This document shows, one piece after another, positions 33,512 to 41,571 of a stretch of DNA of 47,244 nt (its first letter is position 1; the number at the start of each line of letters is the position of its first letter). The notes under the pieces are model-generated. The model saw only the letters and a program-made list of their open reading frames with translations. It was not told where the DNA came from and ran no database searches. This stretch comes from Bacteroidota bacterium (GTDB taxonomy: Bacteria > Bacteroidota > Rhodothermia > Rhodothermales > Salinibacteraceae). The stretch lies in the NCBI GenBank assembly GCA_009908725.1, contig JAAAOT010000147.1, positions 1 through 47,244 on the forward strand, in the 5' to 3' direction. The position numbers and the translations under genes were made by a program.

Positions 33512-33997
33512 TCATGACGGCTGGCGCGCACGAACGGCGGCGTTGGAGCGGCGGCGCGCGGCCGGTTTGCAGGCAAGCATACGCGTCAGCCGGGCCTGCA
33601 GGCTGTTCGGGTCCAGTGGCTTGGCAACGCATCCGTCGAATGCAGCCCGCCGGTCGTCGGGGACGCGGCGTCCGTCGTCAGTGTCGTCGGACATGGCGAG
33701 GACCGGGACGTCCCGGTAGCCGTCGTCTGCGCCCAGGTGATCGAGAAGAGCATCTCGATCTGCATTCGGCAGGTCGAGGCTCACGAGCACGGCGTCATAG
33801 ACAGCGTCGGAGGCCAGCCGGATCGCGTCGGCGGCCGCGGTCGCGACGTCCACCTCCCCGTCGTGGCGCAGGGCGTACTGCACCTGCAGCCGGACCTTGG
33901 GGTCGGCATCGACAACGAGAAGTACGGGCTGCCCGTCCGGCGCGGACCGGCGAGCGCGGCGCACACGGCGCCAGAGAATGTCGGGGGAATCGGTCAT
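33512..33997 (-). CDS. Pseudo-receiver (REC-fold) protein inside the dcw cluster
   Basis: This predicted 161-residue stand-alone receiver-fold protein has no output domain: QPVLLVVDADPKVRLQVQYALRHDG, YDAVLVSLDLPNADRDALLDHL, VPVLAMSDDT, then FDGCVAKPLDPNSLQARL. Aligned by eye to CheY, the conserved Lys (K126) and Ser/Thr (S103) are kept and D30 matches one acidic-pocket residue. The phospho-acceptor Asp is replaced by S73, with an Asp two residues later (D75), and the second pocket Asp is Ala. It is therefore probably not phosphorylated in the usual way. Basic tails flank the fold (RRVRRARR and RRRSNAAVRARQ). It lies between rsmH (48 bases) and ftsL (65 bases), a place I do not know to hold such a gene in model dcw clusters. 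The start is the ATG at 33997. Confidence 0.78.
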   Translation of the reverse strand: MTDSPDILWRRVRRARRSAPDGQPVLLVVDADPKVRLQVQYALRHDGEVDVATAAADAIRLASDAVYDAVLVSLDLPNADRDALLDHLGADDGYRDVPVLAMSDDTDDGRRVPDDRRAAFDGCVAKPLDPNSLQARLTRMLACKPAARRRSNAAVRARQPS

Positions 33998-34045
33998 GGC
34001 TGTTAAAATCGGAATACGGTAGAACGAGGCACGACGGGGACAACG

Positions 34046-35077
34046 TCAGCGCGTCGGGACCGGCGTGCCGGCATCGTCCGGGGTGCGCTCGGCGACTCGG
34101 AGGCGTGCGCTTCGGGCCCGGGGGTTGGACTCCACCTCCGCCTCACCGGCTTCGATGGCCGATCGCGGCGTCTCCTCAAACGGCGCGATCAAGGTGCCGT
34201 AAATGTCGCGAATGGGCTTACCCTCGAAGTTGCCGTAACGCAGAAAGCGCTTGACGCGCCGGTCCTCGAGGCTGTGGTAACTGATGACAGCAATGCGGCC
34301 GCCCTCGCGGATCACGTCCACGCTCTGTTCGAGCACGTCTTCAAGCACGTCGAGCTCGGCGTTGACCGCAATTCGGAGGCCCTGGAAGACGCGCGCAAGG
34401 CTCTTCACCTCGTCCCGTTCCGGCACCGCCGAACGGACGGCGTCGGCAAGGTCATGGGTGGTTTCGAGCGGACGCGCGTCCACGATGGCGCGGGCGATCG
34501 GTCGGGACCGGCGTTCGTCGCCGTAGTGGAAAATCGCATCCGCGATGTCGCGTTGATCCCAGTGGTTTACAATCTGGTGGGCGGTGAGACCGCCGCGCGG
34601 GTCCATTCGCATGTCGAGCGGTCCCTCCCGCTGGAAACTGAAGCCCCGTTCGGGCTCGTCGATCTGATGAGACGAGACGCCCAGATCCAGCAGCAGGCCG
34701 TCCACGGTGTCGATTCCGGCGTCGTCCAGGAGCGACCGGAGCCGGCCGAAGTTGCCCTGCAGGGCCCGGAATCGCCCGGCATCGATCTCCTCCTTGAGCC
34801 GGTCACAGGCAACGGCAAGGGCGTCCGCGTCCTGGTCGATGCCGATCACCTCGGCCTTCGGCGCGAGCGCATCCAGCATCGCCTTCGCGTGGCCACCGCC
34901 ACCGAGGGTACCGTCCACGTAGCAGCCGGCCGCGTCCGTGATCAGGCGGTCCGTGACCTCGTGTGAAAGAACAGGCGCGTGGTACTCCGTTGCGTAGCGC
35001 AGCGGATCAGCGTCCGGGCCGGCGTCGGAGCCGGAGGAAGAAGCGGGGGCGTCGGAAGCCGTCATCGGTCGGTGCAT
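34046..35077 (-). CDS. rsmH: 16S rRNA (cytosine1402-N4)-methyltransferase RsmH
   Basis: RsmH (MraW) methylates C1402 in the ribosomal decoding centre using SAM. The product has [15 protein letters not shown], the SAM loop [53 protein letters not shown], and [16 protein letters not shown], all standard. The track start at 35098 is TTG; in-frame ATGs are at 35077 and 35065 and neither has a ribosome site. I take 35077 (343 residues). A Ser/Asp/Ala-rich lead precedes the conserved part. It begins 24 bases after mraZ, the usual mraZ-rsmH order. Confidence 0.95.
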   Translation of the reverse strand: MHRPMTASDAPASSSGSDAGPDADPLRYATEYHAPVLSHEVTDRLITDAAGCYVDGTLGGGGHAKAMLDALAPKAEVIGIDQDADALAVACDRLKEEIDAGRFRALQGNFGRLRSLLDDAGIDTVDGLLLDLGVSSHQIDEPERGFSFQREGPLDMRMDPRGGLTAHQIVNHWDQRDIADAIFHYGDERRSRPIARAIVDARPLETTHDLADAVRSAVPERDEVKSLARVFQGLRIAVNAELDVLEDVLEQSVDVIREGGRIAVISYHSLEDRRVKRFLRYGNFEGKPIRDIYGTLIAPFEETPRSAIEAGEAEVESNPRARSARLRVAERTPDDAGTPVPTR

Positions 35078-35101
35078 CGGGGGAAGCGGTACAGGCAAGC
35101 G

Positions 35102-35542
35102 CTACATGTTCATGACGCGCTCGGCCAGGGTTTCGTAGTCGTCAGGTTGCTGGTCCATGTATTCATCGAACCGGTCCGGATCCCAGATCTCGATGTGGTC
35201 GAAGGCACCGATGATCAGCGCCCGACCGTCGACATCGGCAAAATCCAGCAGTGGCCGGGATATCGTGACGCGTCCCTGTCCGTCGAGCGTGGCCTCATCG
35301 GCCCACATCATGATCGCCCGTACAAAGGTTCGGGCATCGGGGTTGAACATGTTCAGCGCCCCGATCGCCTCTTCGATCTCGGCCCACTGATCCAGCGGGT
35401 AGAGGAAAATGCATTCCTCGAAGCCCCGCGTGATCGTGAATGTGTTCTGGGCCTCCGGATTCAGCACCCCCCGCATTTTCGCAGGAATGGACACCCGTCC
35501 CTTACTGTCGACGGAATATTCAGCCTGACCCTTAAAAACCAT
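35102..35542 (-). CDS. mraZ: Transcriptional regulator MraZ
   Basis: MraZ is a DNA-binding protein that represses its own promoter and so the dcw cluster. The 146-residue protein has two SpoVT/AbrB-like swapped-hairpin units: KGQAEYSVDSKGRVSIPAKMRGVL near the start and DEATLDGQGRVTISRPLLDFADV in the middle, each with the DxxGR motif. The track frame runs to 35788, but the family N-terminus begins at the ATG at 35542. It is first in the cluster. Three GTGGRGA-type decamers, the expected MraZ target, lie 125 bases upstream next to a promoter. Confidence 0.96.
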   Translation of the reverse strand: MVFKGQAEYSVDSKGRVSIPAKMRGVLNPEAQNTFTITRGFEECIFLYPLDQWAEIEEAIGALNMFNPDARTFVRAIMMWADEATLDGQGRVTISRPLLDFADVDGRALIIGAFDHIEIWDPDRFDEYMDQQPDDYETLAERVMNM

Positions 35543-35666
35543 GATGGCAGCCCCCGAACTACGGAGTGGGCACGACGCCTCGAACGCGCATCCCGGCGCC
35601 GCGAGCACGGGTCGGATGGCGGAGAGGTCGGAATGAACGCGCTGTCGACGTGAGGCCGGATGGGAG

Positions 35667-35696
35667 CACTCCCCACTTTTCCCCACGCATCTCCAC
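35667..35696 (-). promoter_or_regulatory. MraZ-box array (three decamer repeats)
   Basis: On the minus strand three direct repeats with exact ten-base period read GTGGAGATGC, GTGGGGAAAA and GTGGGGAGTG. This agrees with the known MraZ target, TGGG-type pentamers separated by five bases upstream of mraZ. The array abuts the predicted -10 element (35697-35702) and covers the likely transcription start, so bound MraZ would block transcription. Confidence 0.8.
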
Positions 35697-35724
35697 AAAG
35701 TACGGGGATGGCCCCCAATGTCAA
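35697..35724 (-). promoter_or_regulatory. Predicted promoter of the dcw cluster
   Basis: On the minus strand TTGACA (35719-35724) is followed after 16 bases by TACTTT (35697-35702); TACTTTG also resembles the Bacteroidota TAnnTTTG -7 element with one base fewer. The start of transcription would fall near 35690, inside the MraZ boxes, leaving a leader of about 150 bases before mraZ. Confidence 0.6.
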
Positions 35725-36120
35725 GGTCTCCCCGCGAGAAACCCCGATTGTTTGCGCCAAAACAATCATGTCCGATCGATGTGCACATACCCTATTTACG
35801 GGCGGATCGCCGTCGATCGGAGCGGCGATCTGCGTCCATTTAAGATAAACGCGCATCGGGAGACGACGTCGCCTCATTTCGGCGGCCGCATTATTTTGCT
35901 CCACACATATCTCCCGCTTCGGACGGGCGATATAACGGCGTCCGAACGAACTCGCGCATCGGCTCGATGACGAATTTTTTCTTCACCTGGCGGCACCTGT
36001 CGCCGCCCAGCGATCCCAGATCTGCTCATGCAGAACCAAGGTGAGATGCAGTGGGCGGGGTGGGACGACGACCAGCTGTAGGCCGAGGGGCGAGACGAAT
36101 CGGAGGAGCCGTCCGGAGAT
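35725..36120. other. Intergenic region upstream of the dcw promoter
   Basis: About 400 bases without a gene lie between the mraZ promoter and the stop of the upstream lipoprotein gene. They hold two inverted repeats: GATTGTTT/AAACAATC with a six-base spacer (35746-35767) and GATCGCCG/CGGCGATC with a ten-base spacer (35805-35830). Both lie upstream of the predicted -35. Neither is followed by a T-run on the minus strand, so a terminator for the lipoprotein gene is not evident. The track frames here (36051..36350 plus, 35874..36248 minus) are unconvincing. Confidence 0.5.
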
Positions 36121-37068
36121 TCAGAAAAGAATCCGGTTTTGAGACGGACTCCGGATCGTCGAAACCGTGTGGATCGGGATCCGCGTCGCCTCGTCTTCCT
36201 TCTGGTGGACGACGACGTCCGTCCCGTCAATGTGAAATCCGTCTCCACGAACGGTCGGCTGGTCGCGGCGATACACGATCACGGCATTATCGGCTTCCAG
36301 GAGAAAGGCTTCCGGCCCCACCCGCTGCCCCGTTGCTGACTCTACCATAAGCGACCGCATCCCGTAGCGGACGGCGTCCTCGTTCGACGAGATGCGCTCG
36401 TAATTCTTGGACAACGCCGACCGCAGGCCGACCCAGATCGGCCGCGCCCCCGCGGTATTCTCACCCTGCGCCGGCCCCATGTCCCACACCATAGCAACCG
36501 TCATTGGAGACCGTCGATTGAAAAGGTCAATCTGAAGCACGGGGATCGAGACGCCGATAGAGAGACCGGGGGCTACGACCGGGCCAATGAACGGAGGCGA
36601 CATCCCGTCATCGTCGATCTCCATCTTGATGTTCGGATCGACAACCAGAACGTATTGCGCATCTGCCTCGGCTGCCAAGGCGCGAAGCACGTCCACCCTC
36701 ACCCGCTGCGGCGAATCCTCATCGACATCACCGTCCTCGGGAACGGGTTCGTACAGCGAATCCGCAGATATGCCGGTGTCCCGGTGCGGAGCATTCGCAT
36801 ACACGGAATAGGTTTGTCCGTAGCCATCCAGCGACTGCGTTGCCTCGGCCAGCACGTGCTTATAATATCGCGCAAGGTCGAGATCCGAGGCATCCGCAAA
36901 CCGCGGGCTCGGATGTACGGGGACGACGAGCCAGGACGCATCGTAGACGTCGGCGGACAACGGCGGCGCCGTCGGCTCTGTGGACTTACACCCCGTCATC
37001 ACCAAGAGGAAGAGAACCAGAATAAACGCTCCCTTCCGGAAGAGACGACGCACGAACGAATCAGTCAT
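36121..37068 (-). CDS. Unrecognised lipoprotein
   Basis: This predicted 315-residue lipoprotein has a basic n-region (RRLFRKG), hydrophobic core (AFILVLFLLVMTG) and lipobox Cys at residue 27 (VMTGCKS). The mature part begins with TEPTAPPLSADVYDASWLVVPVHPSPRFADASDLDLARYYKH. Later stretches are AEADAQYVLVVDPNIKMEIDDDGM, GLSIGVSIPVLQIDLFNRRSPMTVAMVWDMGPAQG and VESATGQRVGPEAFLLEADNAVIVYRRD. I do not recognise a family. Codon character matches its neighbours, and it is not obviously foreign. It lies 209 bases after pyrG on the same strand. I start at the ATG at 37068 because the track start at 37233 would bury the leader. Confidence 0.7.
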   Translation of the reverse strand: MTDSFVRRLFRKGAFILVLFLLVMTGCKSTEPTAPPLSADVYDASWLVVPVHPSPRFADASDLDLARYYKHVLAEATQSLDGYGQTYSVYANAPHRDTGISADSLYEPVPEDGDVDEDSPQRVRVDVLRALAAEADAQYVLVVDPNIKMEIDDDGMSPPFIGPVVAPGLSIGVSIPVLQIDLFNRRSPMTVAMVWDMGPAQGENTAGARPIWVGLRSALSKNYERISSNEDAVRYGMRSLMVESATGQRVGPEAFLLEADNAVIVYRRDQPTVRGDGFHIDGTDVVVHQKEDEATRIPIHTVSTIRSPSQNRILF

Positions 37069-37085
37069 TTTGCAAACGGGAAATG

Positions 37086-37123
37086 GGGCAGAGAATATCA
37101 CACCGGGAAGTTGCTCTCTGCCC
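37086..37123 (-). terminator. Weak hairpin between pyrG and the lipoprotein gene
   Basis: GGGCAGAGA (37086-37094) pairs with TCTCTGCCC (37115-37123) around a 20-base loop. On the minus strand it is followed by CATTTCCC, only a short T-run. It lies about 155 bases after the pyrG stop. It could be an inefficient terminator or a leader hairpin of the lipoprotein gene. Confidence 0.3.
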
Positions 37124-37277
37124 GACAATAGAGAGATGCGACGGTGGCAGCTGCATATCCCGGAGAGGGCGCACGGGCCAGCCCAGAAGCGGGGCAAGGG
37201 ACGGGCGTCCGGGTTTGATTTCAGCACCTCCACCCGGACCTCACATCCCGAACCTCAATCCCGCCTCCTACGAACGC

Positions 37278-38969
37278 CTACATATCGGCCGAGGCCAGCG
37301 GGACCACTTTGCGCTCCGGCGGCTGGGGTGATTCGCGGAGTCCGCGCTCCTGTGCGTACGCCGCGCATGCCTGAACGAAGGATCGGAACAGCGGGTGGGG
37401 ATCGCCGACTGTGGTTTTGTATTCCGGGTGGAACTGCACACCGAGGAACCAGCGCTTGTCCGGTAGCTCCATGATCTCCACCAGGTCGGTATCTGGGTTG
37501 ACGCCCGTGAAGCGCATCCCCTCCTCCATCAGCTTGTACCGGAGGACGTTGTTAACCTCGTACCGGTGACGATGACGTTCGTGGACCAGGTCCGCCCCGT
37601 AAATCTCCGCCGCGCGGGACTCCGGCTTCACCTTGCACTCGTACTGCCCGAGCCGCATCGTGCCGCCCTTGTCGGAGATTTTCTTCTGCTCCGACATCAG
37701 GTTGATGACCGGATACTGCGTCTCGGGATCGAACTCCGTGGAGTTCGCGTCCTCCCACCCGCATACGTTTCTTGCAAACTCAATGATACCGCACTGCAGG
37801 CCCAGGCAGATTCCGAAGAAGGGGATGTCGTTTTCGCGGGCGTAGCGGACGGCCTGCACCTTCCCCTCGATGCCGCGATCGCCGAAGCCCGGCGCGACGA
37901 GCACGCCGGCCACATCGCCGAGCTGCTCTTCCACGTTGTCCTTGGTCAGGTCGTCGGACAGCACGTAGCGGCACTCCACCTGCACCTCGTCGGGCACGCC
38001 GGCCAGAATGAAGCTCTCGGTGATCGACTTGTAGGCATCCTGGTGCTCGACGTACTTGCCCACGAGTGCGAGCGGTATCGTGACGCTCGGGTTCTTCAAC
38101 CGTTTCAGAAAGTCGATCCACGCGTCCAGATCTGGCGTGGTAGCGAAGCGGTCCTGCTCCTGCTCGGTGAACAATCGGTCGACGACGAGCTCACCGATGC
38201 CTTCGTCCCGCAGCAGAAGGGGCACCTCGTAGATCGTCTCCGCATCGAGCATCTGGATGACCGCCTCCTCGTCTACGTTGCAGAAGAGGGAGATCTTCCG
38301 CCGGATGTCGGCATCAAGGGAGCGTTCGGACCGGCAGATGATCGTGTCCGGCTGCAGGCCGTGGGCCAGCAGTTCTTTGACGGAGTGCTGCGTGGGCTTC
38401 GTCTTCAGCTCTCCGGCCGCCCGCAGGTACGGGACCAGCGTTAGGTGGGAGGTGAGGGAGTTGCGCGGGCCAAGCTCGTTGCGGAGCTGCCGGATGGCCT
38501 CCAGGTAAGGCTGCGCTTCGATGTCGCCGACCGTCCCGCCGATCTCCGTGATGACGACGTCGTATTCACCCGTCTCGCCGAGCTTCAGCATCCAGTGCTT
38601 GATCTCGTCGATGATGTGGGGCACGACCTGCACGGTCTTGCCGAGGTACGCCCCCTCCCGCTCCTTGGTGATCACCTCCAGGTAGACGCGTCCGGTGGTG
38701 ACGTTGTTGGCCTGACTCGTCGGACGCCCGAGGAATCGCTCGTAGTGCCCGAGGTCGAGGTCCGTCTCGGCACCGTCGTTCGTCACGTACACCTCGCCGT
38801 GCTCGTAGGGATTCATCGTCCCCGGGTCGACGTTGATGTACGGGTCGAACTTTTGGATGGTAACCGTCAGGCCGCGGGCCGCGAGAAGGCGACCGAGGGA
38901 GGCGCTAAAGATGCCCTTGCCGAGGGACGACGTCACGCCGCCGGTGACGAAAATATACTTGGTATGCAC
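37278..38969 (-). CDS. pyrG: CTP synthase PyrG
   Basis: PyrG makes CTP from UTP using ATP and glutamine. The 563-residue protein has the N-terminal synthase domain with the P-loop FVTGGVTSSLGKGIFSASLGRLL, KFDPYINVDPGTMNPYEHGEVYVTNDGAETDLDLGHYERF and EIGGTVGDIEAQPYLEAIRQL. The C-terminal class I glutamine amidotransferase follows, with nucleophile Cys in FFGICLGLQCGIIEFARNV and His-Glu in VQFHPEYKT. The usual start MxTKYIFVTGG occurs at GTG 38969 (VHTKYIF); the track frame running to 39119 has no better start. A possible promoter lies about 50-80 bases upstream. Confidence 0.96.
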   Translation of the reverse strand: MHTKYIFVTGGVTSSLGKGIFSASLGRLLAARGLTVTIQKFDPYINVDPGTMNPYEHGEVYVTNDGAETDLDLGHYERFLGRPTSQANNVTTGRVYLEVITKEREGAYLGKTVQVVPHIIDEIKHWMLKLGETGEYDVVITEIGGTVGDIEAQPYLEAIRQLRNELGPRNSLTSHLTLVPYLRAAGELKTKPTQHSVKELLAHGLQPDTIICRSERSLDADIRRKISLFCNVDEEAVIQMLDAETIYEVPLLLRDEGIGELVVDRLFTEQEQDRFATTPDLDAWIDFLKRLKNPSVTIPLALVGKYVEHQDAYKSITESFILAGVPDEVQVECRYVLSDDLTKDNVEEQLGDVAGVLVAPGFGDRGIEGKVQAVRYARENDIPFFGICLGLQCGIIEFARNVCGWEDANSTEFDPETQYPVINLMSEQKKISDKGGTMRLGQYECKVKPESRAAEIYGADLVHERHRHRYEVNNVLRYKLMEEGMRFTGVNPDTDLVEIMELPDKRWFLGVQFHPEYKTTVGDPHPLFRSFVQACAAYAQERGLRESPQPPERKVVPLASADM

Positions 38970-39017
38970 GGGAAGCCCAGATTCTTGCCGAAGAGACGCG
39001 CGGGAAATCTGGAATAC

Positions 39018-39047
39018 AAGGTAGCCCACGCGACGGGTGATTCTCAA
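39018..39047 (-). promoter_or_regulatory. Possible pyrG promoter
   Basis: On the minus strand TTGAGA (39042-39047) and TACCTT (39018-39023) are 18 bases apart, about 50 bases before the pyrG GTG and downstream of the CBS-gene terminator. The match to consensus is modest. Confidence 0.3.
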
Positions 39048-39124
39048 CGACCGCCGCCCGTCAGCGTCGATTTCCCGTGCAGCGGCGACGGAATCGCGGT
39101 GAAGCAACGGTGGAGACACAGAAA

Positions 39125-39153
39125 ACGGCCGGCCTCACGGAGAGGCCGGCCGT
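39125..39153 (-). terminator. Intrinsic terminator after the CBS-domain gene
   Basis: ACGGCCGGCCTC (39125-39136) and GAGGCCGGCCGT (39142-39153) form a perfect 12-base-pair stem with a 5-base loop. On the minus strand it is followed by TTTTC. It lies 36 bases beyond the CBS gene stop and separates that gene from pyrG. Confidence 0.88.
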
Positions 39154-39189
39154 CGAGCAAGCGTTCGCGGTCCGGGGTGGATTCGGGCT

Positions 39190-39618
39190 TCAGGCGTCGT
39201 GACCGCGGTAATACTCGAGCATGTCTTTGGTCGTGACGATGCCGACGAGCGTGCCGTCGTCCACGACCGGAAGACTGGAGATTGCGTGGTCGAGCAGCAG
39301 AGTGGCCGCCTCGCGGACGGTCATGCCGGGCGTGGCGGTCACGGGATCGTCGCGCATCAGGTCGCTGGCCTGCTCGGCGAGCGTACGGACGTCGCGCGGG
39401 GTTTCACTGCGGGTGTCGAGGAACGGGCTCAGCGTACGGAGCACGTCACGATCGGAAATGACCCCGACGAGGGACCCGTCCTCCACCACCAGAAGATGGT
39501 GGAAGCCGCGCTGGTCGAGAAGGTGGCGGATCTCCATGAGCGACGTATCCGGGGAAACGCACTCCGGCTCTCGACTCATGATGTCAGCGATGGTCATGGC
39601 GGTCTTGGTCTGCGTCAT
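39190..39618 (-). CDS. Two-CBS-domain protein
   Basis: This 142-residue protein consists of a CBS pair: IADIMSREPECVSPDTSLMEIRHLLDQRGFHHLLVVEDGSLVGVISDRDVLRTL and LMRDDPVTATPGMTVREAATLLLDHAISSLPVVDDGTLVGIVTTKDMLEYY. CBS pairs bind adenine nucleotides and act as energy or redox sensors; stand-alone ones often regulate partner enzymes. The partner is not evident here. The track start at 39672 precedes the ATG at 39618 (MTQTKTAMTIADIM), which fits the family N-terminus better. A strong terminator follows. The 306-base stretch between this start and the methyltransferase stop holds nothing I can recognise. Confidence 0.9.
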   Translation of the reverse strand: MTQTKTAMTIADIMSREPECVSPDTSLMEIRHLLDQRGFHHLLVVEDGSLVGVISDRDVLRTLSPFLDTRSETPRDVRTLAEQASDLMRDDPVTATPGMTVREAATLLLDHAISSLPVVDDGTLVGIVTTKDMLEYYRGHDA

Positions 39619-39924
39619 GTCGAGATCGGTCGTCAATGAGAAGCGGGCCGGTCGGCATATAAGATCGAACATCGCTCACGGGAGCACTGAGCGGTCCGTC
39701 CCTACACCGTCGTGGGGAAATCCCTTCTCTTGGGTAAAACAGGTAGATGGCCTCGACGGAAGCGCCGCCGGTCGAACGCGACGGCAGCGTGAACGAACCC
39801 TTCGAAATGCGAAACGCTACATACGTAATGCCACGGTCCCCGGTACGGTACCATCAATCCTAACTCCCTGATCCGCCATCCTCAACCCCTACGATCCTAC
39901 CCGCCGACACACCTACAGGCGAAC

Positions 39925-40749
39925 TTACTCCGCCGGCTTCTGCGCCACCACCAGCACACCGGTGCCGCTTTCGTTCTCATTAGCGACGTCGCGGGCATTC
40001 AGCAATAAGCCGATCGGAAGCGCGGCGAGGTAGTAAAGCGGCAGGATGACGATTGACGCCCAGGTGGCACCGAGCATTTGCATGGGGCGTTTGATGAGCC
40101 AGCGCCATGCGGTTGATCCGTACTCTCCGTACGTGTAGATGCTGCGGACTGGCTCCAGTCCGGCATCCCGCAATTTCCCCTCAAGATCCCGGAGGTTGTA
40201 GCCGTCTCGCACGTGCTCCCCGATGAAGCTCTCATCGCTGTCCTCCTGCACGTCGGAGCCCCCCTGATCCGAAGGCGTGTTGATGATGACGTGCCCACCG
40301 GGGCGGAGGACGCGCTCGAAGTGGCCGAACACGGCACGGTCCTCGGCGATGTGCTCCATCACGTCCACCGACAGGATCAGGTCAAACGGGCCCTCGGACT
40401 GAAGATCCGTCAGATCATCAATCGCCCAGGTCACCTGGTCCGACTGCGGCGTCTGGTCGACGAAGTCTTTCGCGCGGTCCAGGTACTCCTGCTTGACGTC
40501 CACGGCGCGCACGGTCGCCTCGGGAAAGTTCTTCGCCACGAAATAGGCGTACTGCCCGAAGCCGGTCCCGGCATCGAGGACCCGCACGGTGCGTCCGGTC
40601 GGCTGCAGGCTCATGATGCGGCGGATTTCGCGACGAACGTACCAGGCCCGTAGAAAAAGCAGGTTGAGCACGCCGAAGAACAGGCGATGCAGCAGCGGGT
40701 GTCGGCTGAAAAAACGACCGAGACGATCTTTGATGGGGTCGTACTTCAT
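39925..40749 (-). CDS. SAM-dependent class I methyltransferase, membrane-associated
   Basis: This 274-residue protein has the SAM motif I VRVLDAGTGFGQYAYFVAKNF, acidic motif VRAVDVKQEYLDRA, and DLILSVDVMEHIAEDRAVFGHFERVLRPGGHVIINTPS, the pattern of UbiE/class I methyltransferases. Hydrophobic stretches occur before the core (LHRLFFGVLNLLFLRAWYV) and near the C-terminus (ASIVILPLYYLAALPIGLLL), suggesting membrane contact and perhaps a lipid or quinone-like substrate. The substrate cannot be named. I start at the ATG at 40749; the longer track frame begins inside the divergent promoter region. A 146-base gap separates it from the divergent macro-domain gene. Confidence 0.85.
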   Translation of the reverse strand: MKYDPIKDRLGRFFSRHPLLHRLFFGVLNLLFLRAWYVRREIRRIMSLQPTGRTVRVLDAGTGFGQYAYFVAKNFPEATVRAVDVKQEYLDRAKDFVDQTPQSDQVTWAIDDLTDLQSEGPFDLILSVDVMEHIAEDRAVFGHFERVLRPGGHVIINTPSDQGGSDVQEDSDESFIGEHVRDGYNLRDLEGKLRDAGLEPVRSIYTYGEYGSTAWRWLIKRPMQMLGATWASIVILPLYYLAALPIGLLLNARDVANENESGTGVLVVAQKPAE

Positions 40750-40895
40750 GCGAGCGGGCGTGTAGCGAAGTCGTGACGGAGGCCGGGAGCGTGAACATAA
40801 CGGAAACGGAACGCTACAGACTGTATCCCGGCCGGCCTCCCGGTGGTTCCTCGACACAAATTCACGTCCTCCTCTCGCCAGACCACCTTTTTTCC

Positions 40896-41429
40896 ATGAC
40901 GTACGAGACCGACGGGGTCACAATCGAGCTCGTGCAGGGCGACATCACGAACCAGCCCGACATCGATGCCGTGGTCAATGCGGCCAACGCCCAGCTCCGC
41001 ACCGGCGGCGGAGTGGCCGGGGCCATCCACCGGGCTGCCGGCCCCGGGCTTGCGCGCGAAACCCGACCCATGGCGCCCATCCAGCCCGGCGAAGCCGTCA
41101 TCAGCGGTGGACACGACCTGCCGAACGATCACGTCATTCACGTCCTCGGACCCGTCTACGGACGGGACGAACCGTCGGGGGAACTGCTCCGAGCGGGCTA
41201 CGAAAACGCGCTGGACCTGGCCGAATCGAACGAGCTCACCTCGATCGCCTTCCCGGCGATCTCGACCGGCGCCTTCGGCTTCCCGCTGGAGCCGGCCGCA
41301 CAAATTGCCCTCGACGCCGTCCTCTCCCGCGCCGGAGACCTGGAGTGCGTCCGGCGCGTCCGGTTTGTGCTGTTCGACAACGACGCCCTGGAGACACACC
41401 GCTCGATCCTGAGCGATCTCACGGAATAA
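40896..41429 (+). CDS. Macro-domain (ADP-ribose/O-acyl-ADP-ribose) hydrolase
   Basis: This 177-residue macro domain has IELVQGDITNQPDIDAVVNAANAQLRTGGGVAGAIHRAAG (the adenine Asp and NAAN plus glycine loop), HVIHVLGPVYG, and SIAFPAISTGAFGFPLEPAAQIAL, the phosphate-binding loop. Such proteins remove ADP-ribose from proteins or hydrolyse O-acetyl-ADP-ribose, the sirtuin by-product. The organism also has a sirtuin in this window, but 26 kb away. The start is the ATG at 40896 with the conserved N-terminus; an in-frame upstream extension to 40773 overlaps the promoter gap. It is followed after 142 bases by a thioesterase gene. Confidence 0.93.
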   Translation: MTYETDGVTIELVQGDITNQPDIDAVVNAANAQLRTGGGVAGAIHRAAGPGLARETRPMAPIQPGEAVISGGHDLPNDHVIHVLGPVYGRDEPSGELLRAGYENALDLAESNELTSIAFPAISTGAFGFPLEPAAQIALDAVLSRAGDLECVRRVRFVLFDNDALETHRSILSDLTE

Positions 41430-41571
41430 TGAGTCAGCACGCACACGAGCCGTCACGAATCATTTCGGGGTCTCGGTTCTTGCCAGAGGCTTAACCGGGA
41501 CCGCGGAGGCGAGCAGGCGACGGGGCGTATACCTTCATCCATCGATTTTGCCCTCGCCTGACGTCCGTTTT

